From Thermoflavimicrobium dichotomicum (GTDB taxonomy: Bacteria > Bacillota > Bacilli > Thermoactinomycetales > Thermoactinomycetaceae), in the NCBI RefSeq assembly GCF_900114055.1, contig NZ_FORR01000003.1, forward strand, positions 1-64,000: a stretch of DNA of 64,000 nt, in the 5' to 3' direction. The notes under the pieces are model-generated. The model had not been told where the DNA came from. It made no database searches and saw only the letters and a list, made by a program, of their open reading frames with translations. The translations under genes were made by a program, and so were the position numbers. Below are positions 43,801 through 51,844 of the stretch, in pieces; the stretch's first letter is position 1, and each line of letters starts with the position of its first letter.

Positions 43801-45134
43801 CCGGAACCATTTCGAAAGTTAAAGAAAAAACAGCTTATGGCTTTGTAAAGAAATATGAAGAAAAAATGAATCTCCGCTTGCGGCAGGCAGAGATTGATCG
43901 TTTGGTTCAAGGATGTACAGGTGTGAAGAGAACCACAGGACAACATCCAGGTGGTCTCATGGTTATTCCGCAATATAAAGAAGTATACGATTTCACTCCC
44001 GTACAACATCCGGCAGATGACGTAAAATCAGGAACACGCACTACTCACTTTGACTACAATGCGATTAGTGGTCGTATCCTCAAACTGGACATTCTGGGAC
44101 ACCAGGATCCAACTACGATTCGAATGCTACAGGATCTAACTGGCGTGGATCCCAAAGAGATTCCGATGGATGATCCAGAAGTGATGAAGATCTTCAGCGG
44201 AACAGAGTCGCTAGGTGTGACACCCGAGGAGATTGGAGGCGTAAAAACTGGAACATTAGGGATTCCAGAGTTCGGTACCCAGTTTGTGCGGCAAATGCTT
44301 GAAGATACCAAACCGAAAACTTTCTCAGAGTTGGTACGGATTTCAGGTCTGTCGCATGGAACCGATGTATGGTTGGGAAATGCTCAAGAGCTGATTCGAA
44401 ACGGGATCTGTACCTTGTCCGAAGCGATCTGTACGCGGGATGACATTATGCGCTACCTGATTTTAAAGGGCGTTCCGCCTAAAGATTCGTTCAAGATTAT
44501 GGAGAAGGTGAGGAAAGGAAAAGGCTTGACGGATGAAGAAGCCGATTTGATGAGGCAGCACGGAGTACCAGAGTGGTACATTGGTTCTTGCCGCAAGATC
44601 GCGTACATGTTCCCGAAAGCGCATGCGGTTGCTTATGTGATGATGGCTGTAAGGATTGCATGGTTTAAAGTCCATCGTCCGATTGCTTATTATGCGACTT
44701 ATTTCTATCGTTTGCTGGGGGACTTTGATGCGGAGATTGTGATGAAAGGTCCTGACTACGTTAAACGTTTGATCAAAGAAATTAATGAAAAGGGAAATGC
44801 AGCTTCACCAAAAGAAAAAGGCTTGCTTACCGTATTGGAATCTGTCCTTGAATTTTATGCACGTGGCTTTACCTTTAAACAAGTTGATTTATATAAATCG
44901 CATGCGAAACAGTTTGTGATCGATGGCAATAGTCTGATCTTGCCTTTTGCTTCCATCGCCGGAGTCGGAGAGAGTGCGGCGATCAATATGATGGAAGCAC
45001 GTAAAGATGGGGAGTTTCTATCGATTGATGACTTTCAGTCACGAACCAAAGTATCCAGCACCGTAGTTGAGATTTTAAAAAACATGGGTTGCTTGGACGG
45101 ATTACCGCAAAGTAATCAGCTGGTTTTATTCTAA
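40824..45134 (+). CDS. polC: DNA polymerase III alpha subunit, PolC type
   Basis: A 1436-residue replicative polymerase of low-GC Firmicutes. Order: N-terminal domains (1-230); OB fold (about 230-330); PHP domain starting HCHTSMSAMDG (about 338), interrupted by the DEDD 3'-5' exonuclease (DVETTG at about 425, VAHNARFDMGF, HRAIYDAETTGH); then the polymerase core with a zinc-binding C-x2-C pair (CPNCKH, CPKCDT) and catalytic aspartates in TPDIDLNFGSDYQ (about 962-974). TTG start at 40824 after GGAG. Length is normal. In Bacillales it usually follows proS; here it follows a GNAT gene. Confidence 0.97.
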   Translation: MVKQEKLLRLFQEANLPQDWLSTYFQEARIQRVVVNPHQHSWLIHLHVPEPIPAEIWYEFQMTIRKHFKPIHVVVQFYYDRVEHEIVVQKYKYLIQKQIQENVAPAVATWFGQAEWTVNESQIEILFPNEAVLQFAKQRQLDQYVSRYYKWITGQELPVRLACQSKAESEKQLEQFQEMRARQEQAIVEQILTEQAEAAYKADEKAEQDEASAVVEKKIGYSIQEDPVPIAQITEEEKRIVVKGKVFKKEVRELKSGRQLLTFNLTDYTNSISCKIFARDKEQAAVFSLIQDGDWLKVRGSVQFDTFARDLVLMINDLVEIEPEERKDTAEEKRIELHCHTSMSAMDGVVDVKQIIKRAAKWGHPAIAITDHGVAQAYPDAYKAGKEHGIKVLFGMEANIVDDGVPIAMNAEERKLLEDTYVVFDVETTGLSVVHDVIIELAAVKIKNGEIVDRFSEFANPHRPLSQHIIELTHITDDMLKDAPEIDDVISRFLQFIEGCTLVAHNARFDMGFLQEAVKRIGKERVNNPVIDTLELARFLYPSMKNHRLNTLADKLGVTLEQHHRAIYDAETTGHILWKMLLETVENKGIEYLHQLNENTGDRDLSRLRPFHAIILVKNQAGMKNLYKLISMSHLDYFYRVPRIPRSQLVKHREGLIIGSGCEKGELFETALNKSPAEVEEVAQFYDYLEIQPVEVNMHLVEKGLVESPERLRDANRLLVEIGEKLGKPVVATSNAHYLDEHEAIYREILVQNQNGFRNSSPLPKAYFRTTDEMLKEFSYLGEEKAKEVVIHAPRMIADWVEEGIKPFPDGLSTPVIEGADKELEEMCYKKAHDWYGDPLPEVVQKRLDRELSSIIKHGFAVIYLISQRLVTKSLSDGYLVGSRGSVGSSFVATMSDITEVNPLPPHWRCPNCKHSEFVLDGSYDSGFDLPDKNCPKCDTKMIKDGHDIPFETFLGFEADKTPDIDLNFGSDYQARAHAYTEELFGKDYIYRAGTISKVKEKTAYGFVKKYEEKMNLRLRQAEIDRLVQGCTGVKRTTGQHPGGLMVIPQYKEVYDFTPVQHPADDVKSGTRTTHFDYNAISGRILKLDILGHQDPTTIRMLQDLTGVDPKEIPMDDPEVMKIFSGTESLGVTPEEIGGVKTGTLGIPEFGTQFVRQMLEDTKPKTFSELVRISGLSHGTDVWLGNAQELIRNGICTLSEAICTRDDIMRYLILKGVPPKDSFKIMEKVRKGKGLTDEEADLMRQHGVPEWYIGSCRKIAYMFPKAHAVAYVMMAVRIAWFKVHRPIAYYATYFYRLLGDFDAEIVMKGPDYVKRLIKEINEKGNAASPKEKGLLTVLESVLEFYARGFTFKQVDLYKSHAKQFVIDGNSLILPFASIAGVGESAAINMMEARKDGEFLSIDDFQSRTKVSSTVVEILKNMGCLDGLPQSNQLVLF

Positions 45135-45160
45135 GAGGGGGAAAAATGCCCCTCTTTTTT
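45133..45160 (+). terminator. Intrinsic terminator of polC
   Basis: AAGAGGGG / CCCCTCTT with an 8-nt loop, then TTTTTT; overlaps the stop codon. Confidence 0.9.
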
Positions 45161-45170
45161 GCAATAAGCA

Positions 45171-45216
45171 AGACCATTTTCTCTCAAGTAAAGAGGAGAA
45201 AATGGTCTAATTTTTT
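45171..45216. terminator. Second hairpin, between polC and the peptide ORF
   Basis: A perfect 13-bp stem AGACCATTTTCTC / GAGAAAATGGTCT with a 12-nt loop, then AATTTTTTG on the plus strand. It acts as a backup polC terminator. On the minus strand it ends the peptide ORF transcript only weakly (no T-run). Confidence 0.75.
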
Positions 45217-45295
45217 GATTTATACGTATATATGTAATCATTTACGGGAAAAGAATACAAAAGGCCAAGATTTGATTGAAGAGTGAAAGAAATTC

Positions 45296-45355
45296 TTAGT
45301 CGTTGGTTGGATCAGGAATGAAGTCAGTGGTTGGATCTGGGATGCGGAAAAACAT
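45296..45355 (-). CDS. Candidate signalling peptide gene (19-21 residues) next to an RRNPP-type regulator
   Basis: On the minus strand AAGGAGGTG precedes ATG 45361 by 1 base and ATG 45355 by 7-9. The second start is the better spaced and gives MFFRIPDPTTDFIPDPTND, then TAA. The product contains an internal near-repeat, IPDPTTDF and IPDPTND. It is too short for automated gene calls. It lies 140 bases downstream of the XRE-TPR regulator gene on the same strand, after that gene's terminator, so it needs its own promoter. Short, export-competent peptides beside TPR regulators are typical of quorum-sensing cassettes. The ORF and its ribosome-binding site are seen; signalling is inference. Confidence 0.6.
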   Translation of the reverse strand: MFFRIPDPTTDFIPDPTND

Positions 45356-45474
45356 ATCCATTCACCTCCTTTTCATAATAGAATATAGAATCATTTTTCT
45401 AATAAATAAAATTTAACTGAAATTTAATATTGCTATTTATACAAAATAGGGAAAAAATGGAATGTATGGGCTTT

Positions 45475-45507
45475 AAAAAAGAATACATTTATTTCTAAAT
45501 GCATTCT
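45475..45507 (-). terminator. Terminator of the XRE-TPR regulator
   Basis: On the minus strand GAATGCATTTA-GAAA-TAAATGTATTC followed by TTTTTT; it overlaps the last codons and stop of the regulator gene. Confidence 0.8.
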
Positions 45508-46817
45508 ATTCCTTTTTGATTATTACGGAACTTCACTTTTACCAAGCGCTTGGAGTAATTTTGGAATTTCTCTATATCTCCAATTTGTTCATAGCAGTAA
45601 CATAGATTGACCACAATTTCTTCTTCACGATCAGTCGAATTGTGTTTTTGAGCCAAGGTTAAGGCTTTCTCAAAAGGCTGGATCGCCTGGTAGTATTTTT
45701 TCTGCTTTAAGTAAAAATTGCCGAGAGCGATTAAGGCACCAATATAGGGGAGAATGTGATCACTTCTTTCGCCGATCTTAACGGCTTCCTCCAAAGCTTG
45801 TTGAGCTTGTGTATATTTGTTTTGTTCGAGGTATAAAAGTCCGAGTTGTGTATAGGGAGTAATTAACAAATGTTCTTTTCTGATTTTCTCTTTTATGTCT
45901 AAAGCTGTCAAGTAGCAAATTTCAGCCTCTTCCAACTTTTGCAAACTGAAATGGATATTACCAAGTAATGTCCAAAGCTCCGAAGAGCGTTCATACATGC
46001 GGTTGATTCGTGCAAGTTCGATCCCGGTTTCGGTACAGGCGATCGCTTGCGAATAAAGTTTATTCCGATGATAGATGCGAGCCTGCAATACATAAATACT
46101 GAGGGTACTGTTGGTACTTTTAAATTCTTCTGGTTGGGAACGCAGCTGTTCAATGGTTTGAATGGACTCCTCCAATCGCCCTAAATCTTCAAGGTAAATC
46201 GCTTTATTGGCCAGTAGCATGGATTTTACATAACTTCGTTCTCCATCGGGAACAAAGGCATCTATTCCTTTTTGTGTGTAATGAAGAGCTTGTTCGAGTT
46301 CATTTTTGTAAAAGTAGATAGTACCCAGTTCGTTGTAGCAAATGGATTTGATATTGGATTTTTCCAGATTGGGATGCTGATCTACCTGTTGAATGGCTTT
46401 CAGGAAATAAGTCTCCGCTTTTTCTTTGTTTTTTCGGTAGTAACTTTTTCCCTTCAGGTAGTTGATCATACCAGGGCAACATGAGAAGTGACCACTGTTC
46501 AATTGTCGTAATCTGGCAAGTCCTGCATTGGGATCGACCAAATCAATCATGTTTTCAATCGACATCAGTTGTAGGCGGTATTTTTTTTCATTCTTCTTCT
46601 CTTCTGTTGTTAAATTAGATAGTTCTTCTAAACCAACATCTAATTTTTTTGCATAGTAATTAATTTTTTCTATACTCACATAGGGGTTTCCCCGTTCAAT
46701 ATTGCTGATCGTTGAAGCGGATATATAATCATCTGCTAGATTCTCAATGGTAAAACCTTGATCTTTTCGTATGCGGCGAAGCATTTCTCCTGACTTTTTT
46801 CGATCAGAATAGTTCAA
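45495..46817 (-). CDS. XRE-HTH regulator with TPR domain (RRNPP-type)
   Basis: A 440-residue protein. Residues about 10-65 form an XRE helix-turn-helix (MLRRIRKDQGFTIENLADDY, SASTISNIERGNPYVS). From about residue 120 to 430 it is a tandem array of about eight TPR units (for example YNELGTIYFYKNELEQALHY, LLGNIHFSLQKLEEAEICYL, LGNFYLKQKKYYQAIQPFEK). This is the architecture of PlcR, NprR and related peptide-responsive regulators. TTG start at 46817; its ribosome-binding site GAGGTG lies in a small self-complementary element (AGGTGACCACCT). A peptide-sized ORF lies downstream. Confidence 0.88.
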   Translation of the reverse strand: MNYSDRKKSGEMLRRIRKDQGFTIENLADDYISASTISNIERGNPYVSIEKINYYAKKLDVGLEELSNLTTEEKKNEKKYRLQLMSIENMIDLVDPNAGLARLRQLNSGHFSCCPGMINYLKGKSYYRKNKEKAETYFLKAIQQVDQHPNLEKSNIKSICYNELGTIYFYKNELEQALHYTQKGIDAFVPDGERSYVKSMLLANKAIYLEDLGRLEESIQTIEQLRSQPEEFKSTNSTLSIYVLQARIYHRNKLYSQAIACTETGIELARINRMYERSSELWTLLGNIHFSLQKLEEAEICYLTALDIKEKIRKEHLLITPYTQLGLLYLEQNKYTQAQQALEEAVKIGERSDHILPYIGALIALGNFYLKQKKYYQAIQPFEKALTLAQKHNSTDREEEIVVNLCYCYEQIGDIEKFQNYSKRLVKVKFRNNQKGIECI

Positions 46818-46871
46818 AGGTGGTCACCTCATATTTGCATAAGCTATATATAGGTAATATGATAGTGAAAA

Positions 46872-46950
46872 CAAATTTCCTGCAAAAAAAAGTGTTTTTT
46901 TTATCGAAATTTCCCGGATTAAATTTCTTGCAAAATATTTTTGCAAAAAT
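46872..46950. promoter_or_regulatory. Repeated TTGCAAAA motifs in the divergent promoter of the XRE-TPR regulator
   Basis: AAATTTCCTGCAAAA (about 46873) and AAATTTCTTGCAAAA (46921-46935) are near-identical direct repeats. ATTTTTGCAAAAAT (46937-46950) is a perfect 14-bp palindrome. They lie between the regulator and the divergent gene at 47110, where binding sites for the regulator would be expected. The factor is not known. Confidence 0.5.
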
Positions 46951-47109
46951 GTACAAATAGGGGGGAAATTCGCTTATTTATAGGTTTTATTTGCAGAATG
47001 CGTGAATGGGACTTAAAAATTTGATATATTTACCAAATGTTCTGAATAAATTATAATAATAATGACTAAAGCAATTGGTTTTAGAAAATTACCAAGGGGG
47101 AATTTTCAG

Positions 47110-47412
47110 ATGCTGAAGTTGCGTGTGATGGGGTCACCTTTCGAGGTACATACATTCATAAATCATGTACAGTCAGACCCTCAGTATAAAGTGGAGTATA
47201 CCACTGAGATCTATAAACACATTAATCACGAAAATGAAGCGATTGCTTTTGCCAATCTGGAGTTTAGCCCCACTCGAAGAGATGAGTTGGTTGTGAAAAT
47301 TTCCACGGCAGACAATAAGGAATGTGAGATTTGTTTGTTGGATGGTCAGGTGGTGAAAATGGGAGATCATATTACGTTGATCAGTGGCAAGGTATATGAC
47401 GTATTTAGCTGA
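47110..47412 (+). CDS. Small protein of unknown function divergent from the XRE-TPR regulator
   Basis: A 100-residue soluble protein starting at ATG 47110 after AAGGGGGA. MLKLRVMGSPFEVHTFINHV at the N-terminus looks like a small alpha/beta fold resembling DUF3970-type proteins, a weak guess. The C-terminal half (CEICLLDGQVVKMGDHITLI) is beta-rich. The upstream in-frame ATG at 47062 lacks a ribosome-binding site. Possible target of the divergent regulator. Confidence 0.7.
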   Translation: MLKLRVMGSPFEVHTFINHVQSDPQYKVEYTTEIYKHINHENEAIAFANLEFSPTRRDELVVKISTADNKECEICLLDGQVVKMGDHITLISGKVYDVFS

Positions 47413-47549
47413 TGGGTGTTGTTTTTGAAAATGGGTTATGAGCGGAATTTTCCTGACTTTTTCTTCTGATTAGTTAAAGGTTGGTCTCAATGGATGATTC
47501 TTGGTATTTTGGATTGATTCTTTTGTTGTTGAAGCGGATGAATGTAGTA

Positions 47550-47579
47550 ACCTCCTAGAGAATAGGAGGTATTTTTTTA
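47550..47579. terminator. Terminator between the 47110 gene and yolD
   Basis: An 8-bp stem ACCTCCTA / TAGGAGGT with a 5-nt loop, then ATTTTTTT on the plus strand. Confidence 0.85.
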
Positions 47580-47921
47580 TTCGGAGGATGGAGATTCTAC
47601 TCCATAGATTTGGTCGAAATGGATGATACGAATAAGCTGTCCATTGACTACTTTGATCCATCGCTCATGGGGGTCAATTTTTTCGATAAAACCACAAAAC
47701 TGTTGAGGTCTTTTGTGCTCAACATATTGAATGAGCAGTGGAAATTCTCCCTCTAAGCCTTCCAGAATCAAACGGTTTATTTCTTGCCAGGCCTCTTCAG
47801 TAAGGATGGGTGGAGTAAATGTTTGTTGCTGTTTGTAATGTTTGAGCAGCTGCTCGCGATGTTCGGGTAGAAACATCCGGCTTCCTTCCCATAACATATT
47901 TTTGCGATATAAGATGCTCAT
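47577..47921 (-). CDS. YolD-like protein
   Basis: A 114-residue protein: RKNMLWEGSRMFLPEHREQL near the N-terminus and a C-terminal SH3-like part (FCGFIEKIDPHERWIKVVNG, RIIHFDQIYGVE). This matches the YolD/YqjX family found beside Y-family polymerases in Bacillales and proposed to act with them. It overlaps the polymerase stop by 4 bases (ATGA), so the two are translationally coupled and share its SOS control. Confidence 0.88.
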   Translation of the reverse strand: MSILYRKNMLWEGSRMFLPEHREQLLKHYKQQQTFTPPILTEEAWQEINRLILEGLEGEFPLLIQYVEHKRPQQFCGFIEKIDPHERWIKVVNGQLIRIIHFDQIYGVESPSSE

Positions 47922-49147
47922 TTGTAGTGACCTCCGATCTTTTTGGCGCGATCCAGAGCTTGCCCAGCAGGAGTCAGTGAAATGGCGCGTAAGATGGCAG
48001 TGTCACCAAAACGTCTTTTGATCTCATCCATCACGTAGCCGATCTTCATGCGTTTGTTCTCTTGTTCGAAGAGATGAAGCTGCATTTTGTGATCCGAAAC
48101 CAATTTACTCAAGTGAATACCAAGTGAACGAATCGGCTGTTCATCCCAATGTCGCAGAAACAAATCCCATGCGTGTTGGAAAGCAAACATCGTTTGATTG
48201 GTTGGATAAGGTAGAGTCGATTGACGATGAAAACCGGTTGGAATGTCAAAATTGGCTCCTCGGCAAGAAACATGAATGGTTTGCCCCATCAGGTGTTGAG
48301 TTCGGGCACGACGGCATACTTCTTCGCTGAGTTCGAGCAAAACCACACGAATTTCATCGGCTGTACGATAATCTCGTGGCAGTGTTATATGATGACCGAT
48401 CGATTTTTGTTGATAAAAAGTAGTTCGTGAAACAGGAGATAAATCAATTCCATTCGCCGTCATCCACAAAACATTTCCATGGATGCCCCAGCGCTTTTTT
48501 AAACGTTCGACAGGAAAAGTGGCGAGTTCGCCAATGGTTCGAATCCCCATTTGCCGTAAATGCCGGGACATACGCCTTCCCACTCCAAACATCCTTTCAA
48601 TGGGTAAGGGCCAAAGGTATTGTTTCATATTGTGGTGAGTTAACCAGAAGATCCCATTTTCCAGTTTTTTGGCAAAGTTATCGCAAGCCATTTTGGCAAG
48701 AACTTTATTAGGACCCATTCCAATTCGGGCATGTAGGCGAAGTTCGTTACGAATCGTTTCTTGAATTTTTTTGGCGATGGTTTGCGGTGGGCCAAATAAC
48801 TTCTCGCTTCCTTTGATATCGATAAACTGTTCATCGATTGAATAGGGTTCCACTTGATCGCTAAATCGTTCCAAAATTTGGGTAAGTTGTATGGAGGTAT
48901 CGAGATAGACTTGCATACGTGGACGGACTACAACAAGCTCAGGACATTTTTTCTTTGCTTCCCACAAGGTATCGGTTGTTTGAATTCCATACGATTTGGC
49001 AATAGGACAAGCAGCCAAGATAATTCCACTACGGCGCTGTGGATCTCCAGATACGGCTACAGGGAGATGTTGAAGAGTTGGATCATGAGCTTTTTCTACA
49101 CTGGCATAAAAGGATTGAATATCCACAAGCAAAATGATGGAATCCAT
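47918..49147 (-). CDS. Y-family DNA polymerase, UvrX/YqjW type
   Basis: A 409-residue translesion polymerase. Catalytic residues: Asp9 in LVDIQSFYASVE, and Asp105-Glu106 in YSIDEQFID. KVLAKMACDNFAK and the helix-hairpin-helix region FGVGRRMSRHLRQMGIRTIG are present. The N-terminus and YolD partner place it in the UvrX/YqjW group rather than DinB proper. Start ATG 49147 after GAGGTG. A LexA-like box lies 24 bases upstream of the start. Confidence 0.92.
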   Translation of the reverse strand: MDSIILLVDIQSFYASVEKAHDPTLQHLPVAVSGDPQRRSGIILAACPIAKSYGIQTTDTLWEAKKKCPELVVVRPRMQVYLDTSIQLTQILERFSDQVEPYSIDEQFIDIKGSEKLFGPPQTIAKKIQETIRNELRLHARIGMGPNKVLAKMACDNFAKKLENGIFWLTHHNMKQYLWPLPIERMFGVGRRMSRHLRQMGIRTIGELATFPVERLKKRWGIHGNVLWMTANGIDLSPVSRTTFYQQKSIGHHITLPRDYRTADEIRVVLLELSEEVCRRARTQHLMGQTIHVSCRGANFDIPTGFHRQSTLPYPTNQTMFAFQHAWDLFLRHWDEQPIRSLGIHLSKLVSDHKMQLHLFEQENKRMKIGYVMDEIKRRFGDTAILRAISLTPAGQALDRAKKIGGHYK

Positions 49148-49170
49148 TGTTATTCACCTCACCGATAGTG

Positions 49171-49184
49171 CGAACGTATGATTG
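49171..49184. promoter_or_regulatory. LexA (SOS) box of the Y-family polymerase operon
   Basis: CGAACGTATGATTG matches the Bacillus consensus CGAACRNRYGTTYG at all but one position. A second, weaker symmetric site AGAATACATGTTCT lies at 49209-49222. Confidence 0.75.
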
Positions 49185-49344
49185 CTTATCCTTCAACTGT
49201 ATTATATGAGAATACATGTTCTATTAGTAGTGGGAAATGATGTAAAATGAGAAGTGTACGGAGTAATAAATGGTGTTGTCACGAAGTGGAAAATAAGCGA
49301 AAATAAACGGAAGCATGTAAAACTTGAGGCGAGGTGGAGTGTAG

Positions 49345-50151
49345 ATGCGTTATTTTGTTCCTGATTTGCAGTTAGGTGCTTTTCTGCCTGAACCGAAGCA
49401 ATTTGTCGAGCAATACGGAGGGGTTCCCTGGGGATTGCCTGTTGAGCGTTGGCCAATCTGTGCCGAATGTGGAGAGCCGATGACCATGCTCGCTCAATTT
49501 CAGCACCATCCTGAGCGGCTCCCATTGGGGAAAGAAGGCAGAGTGTTATATTTATTCCAGTGTGAATCCATGCAAGGTTGTGCCACATGGGAAGCTGAAA
49601 GTGGGGCAAATGCTGTTATTATCCTGGAGCCGGAGCAAATACAGGATCATCTTACACTTCCTCCATCAGAGAAAACATGGATTTTGCCAGAAGCGCGAGT
49701 AGTAAAATGGAATGCAAAAGATGATGGTGTGCCAGTGGATTGGCAGGAACATTTTTTGGATGGAGATATGTATCATCAATGGTATATCGATGGAGACCTG
49801 CCCGAAGGATTGGAAACAACCAAGTTGGGTGGTTTCCCGGAATGGGTTCAGTGGCCAGAAGGGTATCCAAAACCTTATTACTTTGCTGGACAGTTTGATT
49901 CAGGGTTAACTGTGGAAATCCCTGAGGGGGACAAGCAGTTGGCAGAACAGGAAAAGAACGGATATCGTTTTTATGAGGTTTCGCCTGAAATAGGCCAGCC
50001 GTTTGTTGTTTATATCATTGAAAATGAAAAGACAGGTGAACGAAAATACAATGTAGAATTTGCTAGCTTTGGTGATACCGGTATCGGTTATCTGTTTGTA
50101 AATCCAGACCCACATCAACCAGCTGGAAAATTCTTATGGCAGTGTACATAG
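49345..50151 (+). CDS. DUF1963 (YwqG-like) family protein
   Basis: A 268-residue soluble protein. The N-terminal GGVPWGLPVERWPICAECGE and FQCESMQGCATWEAESGAN, and the later YYFAGQFDSGLTVEIPEGD and GDTGIGYLFVNPDPHQPAG, fit the DUF1963 fold. Four cysteines (C-x2-C and C-x5-C) could bind zinc. Function unknown. GGTGGAG precedes the ATG; 20 bases upstream of the amidohydrolase gene, likely an operon. Confidence 0.8.
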   Translation: MRYFVPDLQLGAFLPEPKQFVEQYGGVPWGLPVERWPICAECGEPMTMLAQFQHHPERLPLGKEGRVLYLFQCESMQGCATWEAESGANAVIILEPEQIQDHLTLPPSEKTWILPEARVVKWNAKDDGVPVDWQEHFLDGDMYHQWYIDGDLPEGLETTKLGGFPEWVQWPEGYPKPYYFAGQFDSGLTVEIPEGDKQLAEQEKNGYRFYEVSPEIGQPFVVYIIENEKTGERKYNVEFASFGDTGIGYLFVNPDPHQPAGKFLWQCT

Positions 50152-50171
50152 AAGAATAGAGGAGACGGTGG

Positions 50172-51779
50172 ATGGAAAAGGCGATTTTTTATGGTGGGCA
50201 GATCATTACATTGGATCCGGATCATCCACAAGTCGAAGCTGTTTACGTCGAAAATGGCCGGATCGTTGCGATGGGAGATAAAGCAGATCTATTGCTGCAA
50301 GCAGGACGAACAGGGGTAACAAAGTTCGATCTGCAAGGCAGCTATATGTATCCAGGTTTTGCGGACAGTCATATGCATTTGTCTTTATTGGGTGAGAAGC
50401 TGCGAAAGCTGGATTTAGGTCTTTATCATTCAAAGGGGGAGCTGCTGCAAGCGATTCGTGAGCGAGTCGCAAGAGCCAAGACAGGAGAGTGGATCCTGGG
50501 AAGTGGTTGGGATGAGAAGAATATGGTTGGGGGTATGCCGACGCTGGCTGAGTTGGATGAAGTAGCTCCTTGCCATCCTGTTTTTCTCACCCGTATTTGT
50601 CATCATGTTCATCTGGCCAATAGTCAGGCATGGAAACAGGCGCAGCCATATGTTCAGCAGGCCAGCACAAGTGCAGGTGCTTTGGGAAAAGATGAGTCTG
50701 GTAAATGGAATGGTTGGGTTTATGAAAATGCTTCGCAATCTTTTTTTGAGGCTCAACCCAAGCCAACTTATGATGAAAAAAAAGAAACCATTCGCACAGC
50801 GATGAAAACTGCTCTTGCTTGTGGACTGACAGCTGTACATACGGAAGATTTACGCTACATTGGCAGTGTGTCTGAGATGAAGCGGATCTTTTATGAGTTG
50901 GTCGAGGAAGGAGTCTATTTAAGAACACACCATTTGTTATATCATCCTTTTCTCCCAGAAATTGAGAAGTTGAATGAAGCGTTTCGTGCTGGGAATGAGT
51001 GGATCACTTTGGGAGCCATTAAAATTTTTGCAGATGGCTCGCTGGGAGGAAGGACGGCATGGTTGTCCCAGCCATACGCAGATGCACCTGATCAGTATGG
51101 ATTGGCGATTCATGAGCCAGAAGAATTAAAGGAATTGGTCTCTCAAGCCGCTCATCGTGGTTTTCCTGTTGCTGTTCATGCGATTGGAGACAAAGCAGCT
51201 GAACAAACGATTCAAGCAATGTATGCGAACCGAATGAGTGAAAAAAAGAAACGTTTACGTCATCGGTTGATTCATGGACAGATCCTGCGTCCAGAGCTAA
51301 TTCAACAGTTACAAGCCATGAAAATCGTAGTGGATATCCAGCCGCGATTTGTGGTTAGTGATTTTCCTTGGGTATTGGAGCGAATTGGCGAAGAACGGGC
51401 ACGTTATGCTTATGCATGGAAAACATTATTGGAAGCAGGTATACCTTGTGCGGCTGGAAGTGATGCTCCGATTGAGCCCATTGAACCACTATGGGGCATG
51501 CATGCGGCGATGACGCGTAAGCATCCAGAGGACCAAGGGGAGCATTTAGGTTATTTCCCGGAGCAAAAGTTAACGGCGATTGAGGCCTTGTTATTGTTTA
51601 CCAAAGGAAGTGCTTATGCTGCGGAAGAGGAACATGAGCGGGGAAGTATCTCTATTGGAAAGTGGGCCGATTTCTCTGTATTTGATCGGGATATTCTTTC
51701 TGCCCCGGCCAATGAATTGCTTGAAGCGCAAACGTTAATGACAGTCGTAAATGGGCAGATTGCTTATCAAAGAAGTTGA
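50172..51779 (+). CDS. Amidohydrolase (YtcJ-type metal-dependent hydrolase)
   Basis: A 535-residue TIM-barrel metallohydrolase. The metal motif H-x-H is in GFADSHMHLSLLG; later metal or acidic residues are in IKIFADGSLGGRTAWLS, PVAVHAIGDKA, RLIHGQ and AAGSDAPIEPIEPLWGMH. The C-terminal GKWADFSVFDRDIL returns to the N-terminal beta-sandwich, as in the family. The natural substrate is unknown. GGAGACGG precedes the ATG. Its terminator region is interrupted by the family A/B composite. Confidence 0.9.
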   Translation: MEKAIFYGGQIITLDPDHPQVEAVYVENGRIVAMGDKADLLLQAGRTGVTKFDLQGSYMYPGFADSHMHLSLLGEKLRKLDLGLYHSKGELLQAIRERVARAKTGEWILGSGWDEKNMVGGMPTLAELDEVAPCHPVFLTRICHHVHLANSQAWKQAQPYVQQASTSAGALGKDESGKWNGWVYENASQSFFEAQPKPTYDEKKETIRTAMKTALACGLTAVHTEDLRYIGSVSEMKRIFYELVEEGVYLRTHHLLYHPFLPEIEKLNEAFRAGNEWITLGAIKIFADGSLGGRTAWLSQPYADAPDQYGLAIHEPEELKELVSQAAHRGFPVAVHAIGDKAAEQTIQAMYANRMSEKKKRLRHRLIHGQILRPELIQQLQAMKIVVDIQPRFVVSDFPWVLERIGEERARYAYAWKTLLEAGIPCAAGSDAPIEPIEPLWGMHAAMTRKHPEDQGEHLGYFPEQKLTAIEALLLFTKGSAYAAEEEHERGSISIGKWADFSVFDRDILSAPANELLEAQTLMTVVNGQIAYQRS

Positions 51780-51804
51780 ACGAATCCAATGGGCTAGTTC
51801 TGAG
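51778..51804 (+). repeat. Terminator-like hairpin, left copy
   Basis: GAACGAATCCAATGG starts the amidohydrolase trailer and recurs at 52008; here it continues GCTAGTTCTGAG without a T-run. Confidence 0.65.
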
Positions 51805-51806
51805 AC

Positions 51807-51843
51807 CGTTGACAAAGTATCCGTTATATCCCGGTTTGTCAAC
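51807..51843 (-). repeat. Family A repeat, internally deleted copy
   Basis: GTTGACAAAGTATCCGTTAT followed by ATCCCGGTTTGTCAAC. It keeps both ends of family A in the orientation of copy 2 and has lost the whole 16-bp stem and loop. Confidence 0.7.
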
Positions 51844-51844
51844 A

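Noticed and set aside
41837-44675. Internal ORFs on both strands within polC
   Set aside because: Shadows of the 1436-residue PolC frame, which is continuous and full length.
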